IMG/VR virus record: IMGVR_UViG_3300042898_000804
Span: 1-38,418 of that record
Strand: one strand, 5' to 3'
Source: a virus
Length of the DNA stretch: 38,418 nt
In this document: positions 1-8,130 of the stretch, piece after piece
How positions within the stretch are numbered: position 1 is the stretch's first letter
Layout: every line of letters starts with the position of its first letter
Program-made: the position numbers and the translations under genes
The notes under the pieces: model-generated
Seen by the model: only the letters and a program-made list of their open reading frames with translations
The model's database searches: none
Told to the model about the DNA's origin: nothing

Positions 1-366
1 TCCCAACCAATGTCAGCGTCAACAAAGAATAAGTGTGTTGCATCTGGCATATCTAAGAACTTAGCAGTCAATGTATTACGAGCACGTGAAATCAATGACT
101 CGTTGACCATTGTTTCTAGTGTCCAGTCAATACCAAGTTGACGGGCAGTATTAGCCCACTTGATGAATGACATGAATGTAGATTCTGTTAGCATACCGCC
201 ATAACATGGCATTGCTATGTGTACTTTAGTTGTGCGTAGGAAATCTACGTTAACTTGTACTGAACCTGGTGGAGGGGGTGCCTCTGGTTTTTGAGCAGTT
301 TGCTCTGGTGCTTGTGTAGCTTCGTTTGAAGCAGTAGCTTCAGTTGTCTTTTTTGCTTTCGCCATA
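1..366 (-). CDS. Glycosyltransferase-like protein (GT-A type), 3' end outside window
   Basis: The reading frame opens at an ATG on the minus strand (364-366), preceded by a GAGG ribosome binding site seven bases upstream, and runs open through base 1, so the C-terminal part is missing. The first 35 residues are Ala/Lys/Pro-rich and look disordered. The following domain begins with HIAMPCYGGM, continues with a SLISRARNTL segment, and reaches HLFFVDADIGW. The hydrophobic strand ending in Asp-Ala-Asp resembles the DXD nucleotide-sugar site of GT-A glycosyltransferases, and the opening strand suits a GT2/Anp1-like fold. Such genes are common in aquatic T4-like phages, but the acceptor is unknown. 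It follows the nucleotidyltransferase gene by about 50 bases and is probably co-transcribed. The family call is fairly good; the function is inferred. Confidence 0.65.
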
Positions 367-416
367 ATTACCTCTTGTTAAGATAGTAATATTTACACAG
401 CGAAAGGGGTATCGAA

Positions 417-1820
417 TTATTTTTCTTCTAAATAATCCAAGCTTTCGGACAAATTGCTTTCACTTGTCATAGCAGTAATACGCATAGGTCCGTTTTTACG
501 AATCTGATTTTCTTCTTCATATGTAGCTGGATACGGAAGACCCATGTTCTCATCTAACGATAAATCACTGTGATTAAATGCAATATAACTATCTCCGTGC
601 TCATCACCTATTCTAATGACAAATACTCCCGCATCGTCATCACCTGATTCATCTTGACCAATTTCCCAACCCATTGATTGTAATGTTTGCTGGGCTTTCT
701 TCATTTGTTGTTCTGTACCGTTCCACCATTGTGCGGCCAATTGACGTAGTATTCCTTCTTCATCTGGTTCTCTATCAGCACTACCGAGAGGAGCAAACTC
801 GTTCATCCCTTCACCGCCACCATCTCCTCCACCCTCACCAGATTCCCCACTGCCCCCATAATAGCTATAGCCCGGGAAGAAGTATCTCCCGAGGCTACGG
901 TTTTTACTTTTCTTTTTTCTTTTTCCTTCCGTCATACCTTGCTTCACACGGCTTGTTATTAATTCTGGAAGTTTTTTTACAAGAGCCTGTGCAAATACTG
1001 CCCAACTCATTCCTTTGGTGCGGCGATCATCTACTTCAGAATCACGGATCATTTGCATGATACTACGGGCTAACTCGCCGTCACCTTCTCTATTCAAATG
1101 ATTTAATAATGGTATTAACTCTTGTTTCAGATTTTGACCACCCCTAGCACCACCATTTTGTAGGTATGATTCCAGACTATTCTTTAATGCCTGAAGCACA
1201 CGAACAGACTGTGGTACTTCAGTTTCTTCCGTCAATTCATTACCCATACCCATATCTAACATCTTAACAACGTTAGTGGCTAACTTAGGGTTCTTCTGTG
1301 TTACAGGATACAAACTCATAACCATCGCTGTTTTACGACGGTCATCTAATCTAGGCCATGCATTGCGAATCTCTGTGGCACTAGTAATGCCAGGGCCGAA
1401 TTCTACTGTAGGTAGATAAGCCATGTATGAATGTTTACCAAATGGTTGTACATCTTTGCCTGTCCATGGTTGGAAGTAAGCAGGTGTACCGTCTTTCTTC
1501 ATGCCACCCGGCTTAGGACTTTCATTTCTGTCTTTCTCACTACGAACAAAGATTACTACATCTTGTTCTGGATTAAAATTGCTAGTGATTTCTTTAGGTT
1601 GAAAGGGACTTTTAACTTGTACAAAATGTCCAGGCTTAACTCCAGCAAGTTTTGCTAATTTCTCTTTAATAGCAAAAGGAAATGGTCTTGTCTTTGTATC
1701 ATTAGAGGCAGCTACAAACACTTCTGCACCGGGAAATGCTTTTATTGCACTTTGATACAATGCGGCGTGACCTGCATGAAAGGGGTGAAACCCGCCTGGC
1801 ATAATGACAATTGTACTCAT
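417..1820 (-). CDS. Cytidylyltransferase-like nucleotidyltransferase fused to a phage C-terminal module
   Basis: 467 aa. The N-terminal 160 residues form a nucleotidyltransferase domain of the HxGH superfamily (NadM, PanC and CTP-transferase type). GGFHPFHAGH lies at residues 9-18, and ITSATEIRN near residue 147 corresponds to the ISSTxxR motif. These enzymes transfer an NMP from an NTP to a phosphorylated substrate; the substrate here cannot be read. The rest is unlike the enzyme family: a helical middle, a basic stretch (GKRKKKSKNRS), a Gly/Ser/Glu linker near residue 330, and a compact C-terminal domain containing AAQWWNG and GVFVIRIGDEHGDSY. The start has no clear Shine-Dalgarno and lies one base after the preceding stop, so translational coupling is likely. 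Activity of the N-terminal domain is plausible; the role of the fused module is unknown. Confidence 0.7.
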   Translation of the reverse strand: MSTIVIMPGGFHPFHAGHAALYQSAIKAFPGAEVFVAASNDTKTRPFPFAIKEKLAKLAGVKPGHFVQVKSPFQPKEITSNFNPEQDVVIFVRSEKDRNESPKPGGMKKDGTPAYFQPWTGKDVQPFGKHSYMAYLPTVEFGPGITSATEIRNAWPRLDDRRKTAMVMSLYPVTQKNPKLATNVVKMLDMGMGNELTEETEVPQSVRVLQALKNSLESYLQNGGARGGQNLKQELIPLLNHLNREGDGELARSIMQMIRDSEVDDRRTKGMSWAVFAQALVKKLPELITSRVKQGMTEGKRKKKSKNRSLGRYFFPGYSYYGGSGESGEGGGDGGGEGMNEFAPLGSADREPDEEGILRQLAAQWWNGTEQQMKKAQQTLQSMGWEIGQDESGDDDAGVFVIRIGDEHGDSYIAFNHSDLSLDENMGLPYPATYEEENQIRKNGPMRITAMTSESNLSESLDYLEEK

Positions 1821-1821
1821 A

Positions 1822-2208
1822 TTAATAACTTAATTTTACGAAATTAATTGCACCGTGTGCAAAGTCTTCCATCTTGGCTCTCATGTAAACAAAATTACCA
1901 TCAATGTTTGTGTATGTTGACGCATTAGATGCGGCTAATGGAGCAGAGTTAGAAGGTGCATTGGCATTTGCTTCTAGCTCATAAACTTTAAACCAATCAT
2001 CTGTTCCAGGAGTAGTAGCTAGACTAGCTTCAATAATCAAATTACCAGTAGCTTCACTTAAGTTAATATTAACAGTTTGTAGGTCTTGGTTGCCTAAATA
2101 ATATGCGGCAGCAGGCTGACTGTTACCAGCTATGGTGTAGGGGGCATTGTTGGCGCCACCATTGTAAACAGTTTGAGGGAATAAGATTAATGTAGTTGTT
2201 TGGCTCAT
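1822..2208 (-). CDS. Hypothetical beta-rich phage protein, possibly structural
   Basis: 128 aa, rich in Ala, Asn, Thr and Tyr, poor in charge, without cysteine or a membrane segment. The residue pattern suggests an all-beta domain: an opening TTTLILFPQTVYN strand, WFKVYELEA in the middle and a final FVKLSY strand. Its ATG overlaps the stop of the upstream small gene as TAATG, so the two are translationally coupled. The composition resembles small virion decoration or fibre-associated proteins, but no family is recognised and the structural role is a guess from composition. Confidence 0.6.
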   Translation of the reverse strand: MSQTTTLILFPQTVYNGGANNAPYTIAGNSQPAAAYYLGNQDLQTVNINLSEATGNLIIEASLATTPGTDDWFKVYELEANANAPSNSAPLAASNASTYTNIDGNFVYMRAKMEDFAHGAINFVKLSY

Positions 2209-2372
2209 TATGCTTGCACCACTTCAACTACAACTGCATCACCGACTAGTTCTTGCGCAACTTGCTCAAGTGCTGCCTGAACGTCGGCGTTAGCGATAGA
2301 AGAACCTTCTTCGCTATCCTTAACGATTTTACTGAATTTGATGACGATTACGTCTTCGACAATCTTTGCCAT
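2208..2372 (-). CDS. Small conserved phage protein (54 aa)
   Basis: A 54-residue frame from the ATG at 2370-2372 to a TAA at 2208-2210. A GGAG ribosome binding site sits eight bases before the start, and a late-promoter octamer lies 24 bases before it. The protein begins MAKIVEDVIVIKFSKIV, has an acidic turn, and ends in an amphipathic helix plus a short hydrophobic strand (DAVVVEVVQA). The alternating pattern looks like a small alpha/beta domain. The overlap with the next gene (TAATG), the binding site and the promoter support it as a real gene. Its function is unknown. Confidence 0.75.
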   Translation of the reverse strand: MAKIVEDVIVIKFSKIVKDSEEGSSIANADVQAALEQVAQELVGDAVVVEVVQA

Positions 2373-2396
2373 GGTAAATACTCCATTTTATTAGAG

Positions 2397-2404
2397 TATT
2401 TATC
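2397..2404 (-). promoter_or_regulatory. T4-type late promoter octamer GATAAATA
   Basis: The minus strand reads GATAAATA 24 bases upstream of the 54-aa gene. It differs from the T4 late core TATAAATA only in the first base. The same octamer recurs before many genes here. It probably drives the 2372-to-1 group of genes. Confidence 0.6.
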
Positions 2405-2407
2405 ATT

Positions 2408-3124
2408 TTAGACAGGATCGGCTCGCTTTTCTAATTTGTACTTTTTACCAAGCATTTCGCCGTACAGCAGTGCTAGATAGCTCAATGTAGATTCATCATC
2501 GTAGTCAATAAAATAACTTGCGCTAGAATATCGTTGCTTCCATGCATATCTCTGTTTAGGACTAATCCATTGGATAAGAGCGTTGCTAGGATGCAAATTA
2601 GGAGTTCTTGCAAACAACTGAGATAACTCAGTGACAAATGTATCTGACACACGCTTAGATTTCAAATAAACACGAAACTTATGTTTTGGTTCATTTACAA
2701 ACTCTTTTATACCTGCATATTCTGAGGTTTGTGCTTGGGTAACATTATATTGATACTGTAAACCAATAGTAGACTTCAAATCATGCAATGCTTGTAAGTC
2801 ATTACTGAATAGTGCAACAGTGCTACTTTCTATCCTAAGACCTATATTTTTGTCTTTTCTAGATGATTGTAAATCAATAATAGCTTTTAATGCACTAACA
2901 TTGTCAACGACTGTCTTTAGGTCTTCTTTTCTAATGTTACCGTAACCTTTAAACTTACCGGCAATTTTACGATCCAAATCAACAGACTGTTTACAAGTGT
3001 ATGTGTATCGTACACAAGGGATTTTCACCCGCATACGATAATCATACTTGTTGTAAAACTCTTTATCTCGGTATTCGTAATAGTCGATACCCGGGATATC
3101 TTTAACTGACTTCAATAATGCCAT
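2408..3124 (-). CDS. Hypothetical phage protein downstream of ClpA
   Basis: 238 aa, basic and rich in Tyr, Lys and Arg, with no signal peptide or membrane segment. The start ATG lies inside the 3' end of clpA (23-base overlap) and has an AAAGG ribosome binding site about nine bases upstream, within clpA. Visible stretches are KIPCVRYTYTC near residue 34, a central helical part rich in Leu and Asp, and a C-terminal section with RYAWKQRYSSASYFIDY. No catalytic motif is recognised. The overlap implies co-expression with clpA, so a link to that chaperone (adaptor or substrate) is possible but not shown. Confidence 0.65.
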   Translation of the reverse strand: MALLKSVKDIPGIDYYEYRDKEFYNKYDYRMRVKIPCVRYTYTCKQSVDLDRKIAGKFKGYGNIRKEDLKTVVDNVSALKAIIDLQSSRKDKNIGLRIESSTVALFSNDLQALHDLKSTIGLQYQYNVTQAQTSEYAGIKEFVNEPKHKFRVYLKSKRVSDTFVTELSQLFARTPNLHPSNALIQWISPKQRYAWKQRYSSASYFIDYDDESTLSYLALLYGEMLGKKYKLEKRADPV

Positions 3125-5369
3125 TATTATTTACCTTTGCAGACATTTTTGTAACTGTGTTAAACACAATTTTCTTATCACTGTCAACAGTTACAGCAAC
3201 CGTAGCATTTTTTACTTGCTCAAACAAAATCTTCTTTGAGAGTGGTACACGAACTAACTCATCAATCTTACGAGCTAATGGTCTTGCGCCCATTTTACTA
3301 TCGTATCCAGACTCTGCCAAATACTCAATAGCTTCCTCAGTAAGAGTCAGATTGATATTGTGTTTTTCCAATAGTGACTTCTTGAGGTCTTCTGTGAACT
3401 TGATAACGATTTTCTTGATACTCAGTGTGTCAAGCTTACCGAACTTACATACTAAGTCAAGACGGTTTCTAAACTCGGGCTTGAAGAAGTCCTTCAATGC
3501 CTTATCATCTTCGCCTGTCTTTTCTTGACTACCGAAGCCAATGTTGTTGCGTTCACCTGCTTGACTACCTAAGTTACTGGTCAAGATAATGATAGTATTT
3601 TTGCAATTGACTTTCTTACCGTTAGATCCTGTGATAGTACCTTCATCAAGCATCTGTAAGAAGATGTTGAAGATATCAGGATGAGCCTTCTCAACTTCGT
3701 CAAATAACATGATAGAGTGAGGGTTCTTACTCAAATCGTTAATTAAACGACCTCCACCAACTTGACTGTCACCGAAGCCAACATAACCAGGGGGCGGACC
3801 GATCAAGCTTGATACTGAATGTTTCTCACTGTATTCACTCATATCATACTTGAGCAATGGCATGTCAAGGTTCTTACTCAACAACTTAGCCAATTCTGTT
3901 TTACCTGTACCCGTTGGGCCTAAGAACAAGAAACTTGCTAGAGGCTTAGTGTCATTACCGATACCAGCAAACGAAACATAGATGCGCTCAAGCACTTGCT
4001 CAACCGTCTCATCCTGACCATATAGTTTACCCTTGATATTAACATCAAGTGTATGAACACGACTCAGATTATCACCCTTCAACTTATCAGCAGGAACACC
4101 TGTATATTTCTCTACTTGTTCGTAGATTAGTTCCTTAGTAATGATTGCTCCCTCGTTCATTGCCACACGCTGTTTAGCACATGCGGCATCTAGCAAATCA
4201 ATACTCTTGTCGGGATTTTTACGGTCGTTGATATAGCGAGTTGCCATTTCAACACTTGCTTTGATAGCTTCGTCAGTGATGTTAACTTCGTGGAAGTCAT
4301 TCAATCGGGCTGATAGGCCGCTCAAGATGCGAATAGTTGCATCATGACTTGGTTCATCAATACCAATGCGATAGAATCGGCGCATCAATGCACGATCCTT
4401 CTCAAATGATTCGTAGTATTCTTCCCATGTTGTGCTTGCGATGACTTTCAATGTGCCTTTAGTAATCGCAGGCTTAATCATGTTTGCAAAATCAGGGCCG
4501 CCGTTGTTACTAGAACCTGCGCCTTGCATAGTGTGTGCTTCGTCAATGAACAGAATAGCTTTCTTCTTGGTGTTCAGAGCCTCAATGACTTGTTTTACTT
4601 TTTCTTCAAAGTCACCGCGATACTTAGATCCAGCAAGCAATGAACTAACTTCAAGACTGTAAAGTTCATGACCCTTCAAGAAGTCAGGTACTTCGTTGTT
4701 AATAATAGATTGTGCAAGACCATCAACGATAGCAGTCTTACCAACACCTGGGTCACCTACCATCAATACATTTGATTTGAATCGCTTTGCCAAGACATTA
4801 ATAATGTCTTCAAGTTCTTTTGTGCGACCAATGACTGGTTCAAGTTTGCCGCTTTCAGCAAGCTTGGTCATGTTAGTGGTATATTCTTCTAAGATTTCAT
4901 CAGCTTGGTTGTCAGTTAAGCCTGTACTGTAATCCTGACCTTTGTAAGATTTTTGCCAGTGTTGTACAAATTCATTTTTATTAATGCCATACTTTAGCAA
5001 AAAGTAATGTGCATGACTGTTACCTTCACTTGCAATAGACAAGTACAAGTCAATAGTAGTTACTTGCCTGCGACCAGTAAACAGTACTTGAGTCACTGAA
5101 CGATTCATTGTGCGTTCAAGACTATTGGTTCTTCGTGGAACGATGTCCGGATCTTTACCTTCAATGGCATGTAATCCATTGAGATATGCACCTACTTCTT
5201 CTTCCATAGTATCAACATCTGCACCAAAACTGGTCAGACATTTTTTAAATGGTTTGTGTGTAATCAATGCTAACAGCAAATGCTCAACTGTTACATATTG
5301 GTGTTTGCGCTCTTTAGCGTATGTGATTGATTGCTCAATAATGCTTTCAATTTCGGGTGAATTATTCAT
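3102..5369 (-). CDS. clpA: ClpA-type AAA+ unfoldase
   Basis: 755 aa, close to the 758 aa of E. coli ClpA. An N-domain (1-140, with VTVEHLLLALI) precedes two AAA+ modules. D1 has Walker A GDPGVGKT at 205-212 and Walker B ILFIDEAHT at 272-280. D2 has Walker A GPTGTGKT at 484-491, Walker B LFDEVEKAH, and the sensor-2 motif GARPLAR. An Ile-Gly-Phe tripeptide at about 610-612, followed by a charged stretch and FKPEFRNRLD, sits where ClpA carries the IGL loop that docks ClpP. There is no ClpB middle coiled coil. This makes it a ClpA able in principle to feed a ClpP peptidase. No clpP or clpS is in the window, so host ClpP is the likely partner (inference). An AAGG site precedes the start, and the gene follows dnaJ after seven bases. 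Confidence 0.93.
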   Translation of the reverse strand: MNNSPEIESIIEQSITYAKERKHQYVTVEHLLLALITHKPFKKCLTSFGADVDTMEEEVGAYLNGLHAIEGKDPDIVPRRTNSLERTMNRSVTQVLFTGRRQVTTIDLYLSIASEGNSHAHYFLLKYGINKNEFVQHWQKSYKGQDYSTGLTDNQADEILEEYTTNMTKLAESGKLEPVIGRTKELEDIINVLAKRFKSNVLMVGDPGVGKTAIVDGLAQSIINNEVPDFLKGHELYSLEVSSLLAGSKYRGDFEEKVKQVIEALNTKKKAILFIDEAHTMQGAGSSNNGGPDFANMIKPAITKGTLKVIASTTWEEYYESFEKDRALMRRFYRIGIDEPSHDATIRILSGLSARLNDFHEVNITDEAIKASVEMATRYINDRKNPDKSIDLLDAACAKQRVAMNEGAIITKELIYEQVEKYTGVPADKLKGDNLSRVHTLDVNIKGKLYGQDETVEQVLERIYVSFAGIGNDTKPLASFLFLGPTGTGKTELAKLLSKNLDMPLLKYDMSEYSEKHSVSSLIGPPPGYVGFGDSQVGGGRLINDLSKNPHSIMLFDEVEKAHPDIFNIFLQMLDEGTITGSNGKKVNCKNTIIILTSNLGSQAGERNNIGFGSQEKTGEDDKALKDFFKPEFRNRLDLVCKFGKLDTLSIKKIVIKFTEDLKKSLLEKHNINLTLTEEAIEYLAESGYDSKMGARPLARKIDELVRVPLSKKILFEQVKNATVAVTVDSDKKIVFNTVTKMSAKVNNNGIIEVS

Positions 5370-5376
5370 AATTTCC

Positions 5377-6186
5377 TTAAGTTTTAGATTTGGAACGCAA
5401 AATACTTTGAGTTATCTCATCGTCAATAATATCAGGTATATAGGGTTTAAGCAAGAGTATTTGGTCTCCGTACTGACTAGTCCCTTGAATGGGCATGCCT
5501 TGCCCTGTAATTTTTAACTGCATAAAAGGTTGTGTTTTGGGTGGCACACGAACTTCAAATTCTTTTCCGGAAATAGTAGTAAAATTAATAGTAGTACCTG
5601 TAATCAAATCAAGCACAGATATCTTTTGATTACAATACAGGTCATGATTCCTGCGATCAAATTTTAGATTGGGTAATATTCTAAACTCTACAAGTAATGT
5701 TCCGTTATCAATAATGTTGTCGTACTTAATCTGTGATTGTTCGGACAAGCCTTTAGGTACTTCAATATTGATAACCTTTTGTCCAGTTGGAGTCTGTATT
5801 TTTAGTATTTGATTAGATCCGGTATACGCATCTTCCAATGTCACTGCAACAGTAGTCCTAAACAGTTGACGATTGTTTCGTTGATTTGCAAATGGATTGC
5901 CGGATCGTTGTCCAAAAATATGAGAAAAGATATCTCTAGGATCGTAATCACCGGTGAACATGTTCGGATCAAATCCACCTGAGTGTTGTCCGAACGGACT
6001 AGGGTTATCGTACTGTTGACGCTTTTCTGGGTCACTCAAAGTACGATATGCTTCTTCAACTTTTTGAAACATGGCAGTATCGCCGCCCTTGTCAGGGTGA
6101 TGTTGACTCGCTAGTTTGCGATATGCCTTTTTGATTTCGTCAGGGGTTGCTGTTTTGACGATCCCTAGGGTAGCGTAATAATCCAT
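5377..6186 (-). CDS. dnaJ: DnaJ/CbpA-type J-domain co-chaperone
   Basis: 269 aa. The J domain (1-65) contains YRKLASQHHPDKGG with the HPD tripeptide that stimulates DnaK ATPase, followed by AYRTLSDPEKRQQYD. A Gly/Phe-rich segment follows (SPFGQHSGGFDPNMF). Two C-terminal substrate-binding beta domains come next (VAVTLEDAYTG..., then FEVRVPPKTQP...LKITGQGMP). The zinc-finger repeats of type I DnaJ are absent, so this is a type II (CbpA-like) protein. It should deliver substrates to host DnaK, as no DnaK is encoded here. It is the first gene of a dnaJ-clpA pair. The ATG lacks a Shine-Dalgarno and lies six bases after a sigma70 -10 box, suggesting a leaderless mRNA. Phage J-proteins occur but are not part of the T4 core. 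Confidence 0.93.
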   Translation of the reverse strand: MDYYATLGIVKTATPDEIKKAYRKLASQHHPDKGGDTAMFQKVEEAYRTLSDPEKRQQYDNPSPFGQHSGGFDPNMFTGDYDPRDIFSHIFGQRSGNPFANQRNNRQLFRTTVAVTLEDAYTGSNQILKIQTPTGQKVINIEVPKGLSEQSQIKYDNIIDNGTLLVEFRILPNLKFDRRNHDLYCNQKISVLDLITGTTINFTTISGKEFEVRVPPKTQPFMQLKITGQGMPIQGTSQYGDQILLLKPYIPDIIDDEITQSILRSKSKT

Positions 6187-6192
6187 AGTTAC

Positions 6193-6222
6193 AGTATAGC
6201 AGATTTAACCTGCTACTGTCAA
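6193..6222 (-). promoter_or_regulatory. Sigma70-type promoter for dnaJ-clpA, leaderless arrangement
   Basis: The minus strand has TTGACA (6217-6222), an 18-base spacer, and TATACT (6193-6198) preceded by TGC, an extended -10. The ATG of dnaJ begins seven bases after the -10, where transcription would start. The promoter also contains an inverted repeat (TAGCAG and CTGCTA arms, with ACAG/CTGT outside) spanning 6191-6219, which could be an operator or a hairpin in read-through RNA. Confidence 0.7.
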
Positions 6223-6225
6223 TAT

Positions 6226-6840
6226 TTACTTCGCCGCGCCTTCAAGTTTTTCTTTTGTACGACCGTAAGCGGCGATACCCAGAACAGCACCCATAGCAAT
6301 GTGATATAGTCCTGCACCCTGTAGAGTCAACGGTTGCCATTGACTAGTTACCGCACCCTTACTCATTGCTTGTAGCAATGACCAAAGTATCGGAAAAATA
6401 ACAAAGTCAAATGTACATGTTATCATGTATAGCCAACCCATTGCAGGGCGCCATTTCTTATTGATCCAATCAGTATTGTCGTTCGCTACTAGTACATCTG
6501 CCCCGCTAGCGGCATTTGTTGGTGCGGCTCCTGTAAGTACAGGTTGATTTCCGGTTGACTGATTAATGTTTTGTGTGCTTCCAAAACTTGGAGTTGACTG
6601 TTGATTAAAGTTTGGGCTTGAAAACGATCCTGGTGCACCAAAACCACCGGGTGAACCGAAGCCTCCTGTTGAAGGTGAGCCAAATGTTGAAGACCCGCCA
6701 AATGATGAGTTGGTTGTGCCATATGTGCTACCTTGCGGGAATTCTTGTATTGATGGGTCTGCGGCCAACAATTGATAGTGGTCGTCATCCAACGCTGTTG
6801 GCTGCATTTGACCTGCTTTTCTTGGTAGAATAGTTTGCAT
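6226..6840 (-). CDS. Holin candidate with disordered Gly/Ser/Phe-rich N-terminus
   Basis: 204 aa. Residues 35-110 are a low-complexity Gly/Ser/Phe/Asn tract with repeats such as FGSPGGFGAPG and no charge. The C-terminal 80 residues contain DWINKKWRPAMGWLYM, a long hydrophobic helix (about 138-158), a short polar stretch and a second hydrophobic helix (LYHIAMGAVLGIAAYG), then a basic tail. The WRP-x-x-GW entry into the first helix resembles the 3TM holin family first defined in gene transfer agents. Such proteins permeabilise the inner membrane to release endolysin. The GH19 endolysin is far away at 17835-18458, so the lysis genes are not adjacent. A GGAG site precedes the start. The holin role is likely but not certain. 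Confidence 0.6.
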   Translation of the reverse strand: MQTILPRKAGQMQPTALDDDHYQLLAADPSIQEFPQGSTYGTTNSSFGGSSTFGSPSTGGFGSPGGFGAPGSFSSPNFNQQSTPSFGSTQNINQSTGNQPVLTGAAPTNAASGADVLVANDNTDWINKKWRPAMGWLYMITCTFDFVIFPILWSLLQAMSKGAVTSQWQPLTLQGAGLYHIAMGAVLGIAAYGRTKEKLEGAAK

Positions 6841-6860
6841 TAGTTACTCCGTTATTATTA

Positions 6861-7403
6861 TTATAAACCTGCTTTAGCAATGAAGTCTTTTAATTCTTTA
6901 TCTTTTGTATCATACAAAGGTTTTATAGCTAACCCTGCGGCTTCACGCATTTCATTCAATTCGTCTTCTTTTTCCATCTTGTATTCATTAGGGTTGCAGA
7001 TGATTACCTGTCTAATTATTTGTTCTTCAGGTTCATAATCTTCATCTTCAACTTGTATGGTCCATTCAGATACTTTAAGATTTGTAAGTGTTTTTAAGTC
7101 TTTGATAAGTTCCATTATTCTATCAGGTACGGTTGATCGTCTATTCATTTCTACAAATACTAACCAGCGATTTGGTTCTATTTCACCTTCGCTTAAACTA
7201 GCATCTAAAACCCAGTCATAGCCTCGTTCGAACCAATCAACTAAATCATTGCCGGCAGCTTCTGATTTTACAATAAATGATAGTGTGACTATATCACTGT
7301 TTTTTCCCATTTTAGCCGCATACTCATCTACTGTTACTAATGGTATTACTTGACCTTCCATAGCATGAAAGTCAAGTCCTTCTGTTATATATTTCTTTTC
7401 CAT
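6861..7403 (-). CDS. Conserved T4-like phage protein of unknown function
   Basis: 180 aa from the ATG at 7401-7403. An in-frame upstream ATG would add 20 residues overlapping the previous gene. The 7403 start is preferred because a GGGAGC site lies about nine bases before it and the previous stop codon lies just upstream. The protein begins MEKKYITEGLDF. It has a central WFERGYDWVLDASLS segment, then NRWLVFVEMNRRSTVPDR, and an acidic C-terminus. No catalytic motif or membrane segment is seen. It is paired with the next upstream gene and probably co-expressed from the late promoters at 8024-8087. Its function is not known. Confidence 0.7.
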   Translation of the reverse strand: MEKKYITEGLDFHAMEGQVIPLVTVDEYAAKMGKNSDIVTLSFIVKSEAAGNDLVDWFERGYDWVLDASLSEGEIEPNRWLVFVEMNRRSTVPDRIMELIKDLKTLTNLKVSEWTIQVEDEDYEPEEQIIRQVIICNPNEYKMEKEDELNEMREAAGLAIKPLYDTKDKELKDFIAKAGL

Positions 7404-7404
7404 A

Positions 7405-8019
7405 TTATATAGCTCCCATTGCTCCGTTTTGACCCGGTGTAGGTGCCATACCTCCCATTGCATCGTCTTCTTGACCTTCTGCGCTTGGATCTTGCTGAGT
7501 ATTCTCTTTATCTAGATCGTCTTCATATGCAGTTTCAATATCATCCAAATCGATTGTTTGGTCAGCAAGATCAATTGATCCTTCTTTGATTTCGTTCATT
7601 AATTCTTTAGGTACTTCAATGCAGATAAGCCAAACTTTCTTTTCAACACCCTTAGGATATTTTGTACCTTGAACAAAGTCATCATAGTTCTTTATTTCAA
7701 TAGGTACCTTGATTTTGCTTTTCTTGAATGATACATTGCACCCAATAGCAGCTAAACGCTTTGCACCACTTGGGTCGGGCATTAATTTGTATGGCCACAT
7801 GAACACACATGATACTGAATATCTTCCAGAATCAGGGCCTTGTACCAATTCACCTAGCTCCCAGTTCTGGTATGCATATAGGTCTGCTTCGTCCAACACA
7901 CGCTCGAAATCTAAGAGGGTGGACATAGTACCGTCACTGGTCATGATACCTTTGACATTGTTTACAATGCTAACAAAGTCAATATCATCAAAAAAGTTGT
8001 CTGCGGATTTATGTTTCAT
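7405..8019 (-). CDS. Conserved T4-like phage protein with Gly/Met-rich tail
   Basis: 204 aa. The N-terminal part (KSADNFFDDIDF, then MSTLLDFERVLDEADLYAY) is helical. The middle contains WELGELVQGPDSGRYSV and a beta-rich stretch. The last 50 residues are acidic and end in a Gly/Met/Pro-rich flexible tail (GGMAPTPGQNGAMG). There is no signal peptide and no enzyme motif. There is no ribosome binding site directly before the ATG; a late-promoter octamer ends four bases before it and a second lies 60 bases upstream. It is the first gene of the minus-strand run that diverges from phoH. The late promoter fits a virion or assembly role, which is inference only. Confidence 0.7.
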   Translation of the reverse strand: MKHKSADNFFDDIDFVSIVNNVKGIMTSDGTMSTLLDFERVLDEADLYAYQNWELGELVQGPDSGRYSVSCVFMWPYKLMPDPSGAKRLAAIGCNVSFKKSKIKVPIEIKNYDDFVQGTKYPKGVEKKVWLICIEVPKELMNEIKEGSIDLADQTIDLDDIETAYEDDLDKENTQQDPSAEGQEDDAMGGMAPTPGQNGAMGAI

Positions 8020-8023
8020 AAAG

Positions 8024-8031
8024 TATTTATC
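8024..8031 (-). promoter_or_regulatory. Late promoter octamer GATAAATA abutting a start codon
   Basis: GATAAATA on the minus strand is followed by CTTT and then the ATG of the 204-aa gene. If active with T4-like geometry, transcription would begin at or just inside the start codon. It may instead be a decoy, with the octamer at 8080-8087 as the working promoter. Confidence 0.35.
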
Positions 8032-8079
8032 ACTACACAGTTTATTTGCGTAGAATCAAAAACTCACTCCTAAGCCTAA

Positions 8080-8087
8080 TATTTATC
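8080..8087 (-). promoter_or_regulatory. T4-type late promoter octamer GATAAATA
   Basis: GATAAATA on the minus strand, 60 bases upstream of the 8019 start, in the intergenic region shared with the divergent phoH. It would leave a leader of roughly 50-55 bases containing an AGGAG-like segment far from the ATG. Confidence 0.55.
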
Positions 8088-8101
8088 TAAGATTTTTTGT
8101 T

Positions 8102-8130
8102 TTAACTGATAGTTATATTGCTGGTATCAA
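8102..8130 (+). promoter_or_regulatory. Possible sigma70 promoter for phoH
   Basis: The plus strand has TTAACT (8102-8107), 17 bases, then TATCAA (8125-8130) preceded by TGG, an extended -10. Each hexamer matches the consensus at four of six positions. This is the best candidate in the divergent gap but weaker than the dnaJ promoter. Confidence 0.3.
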
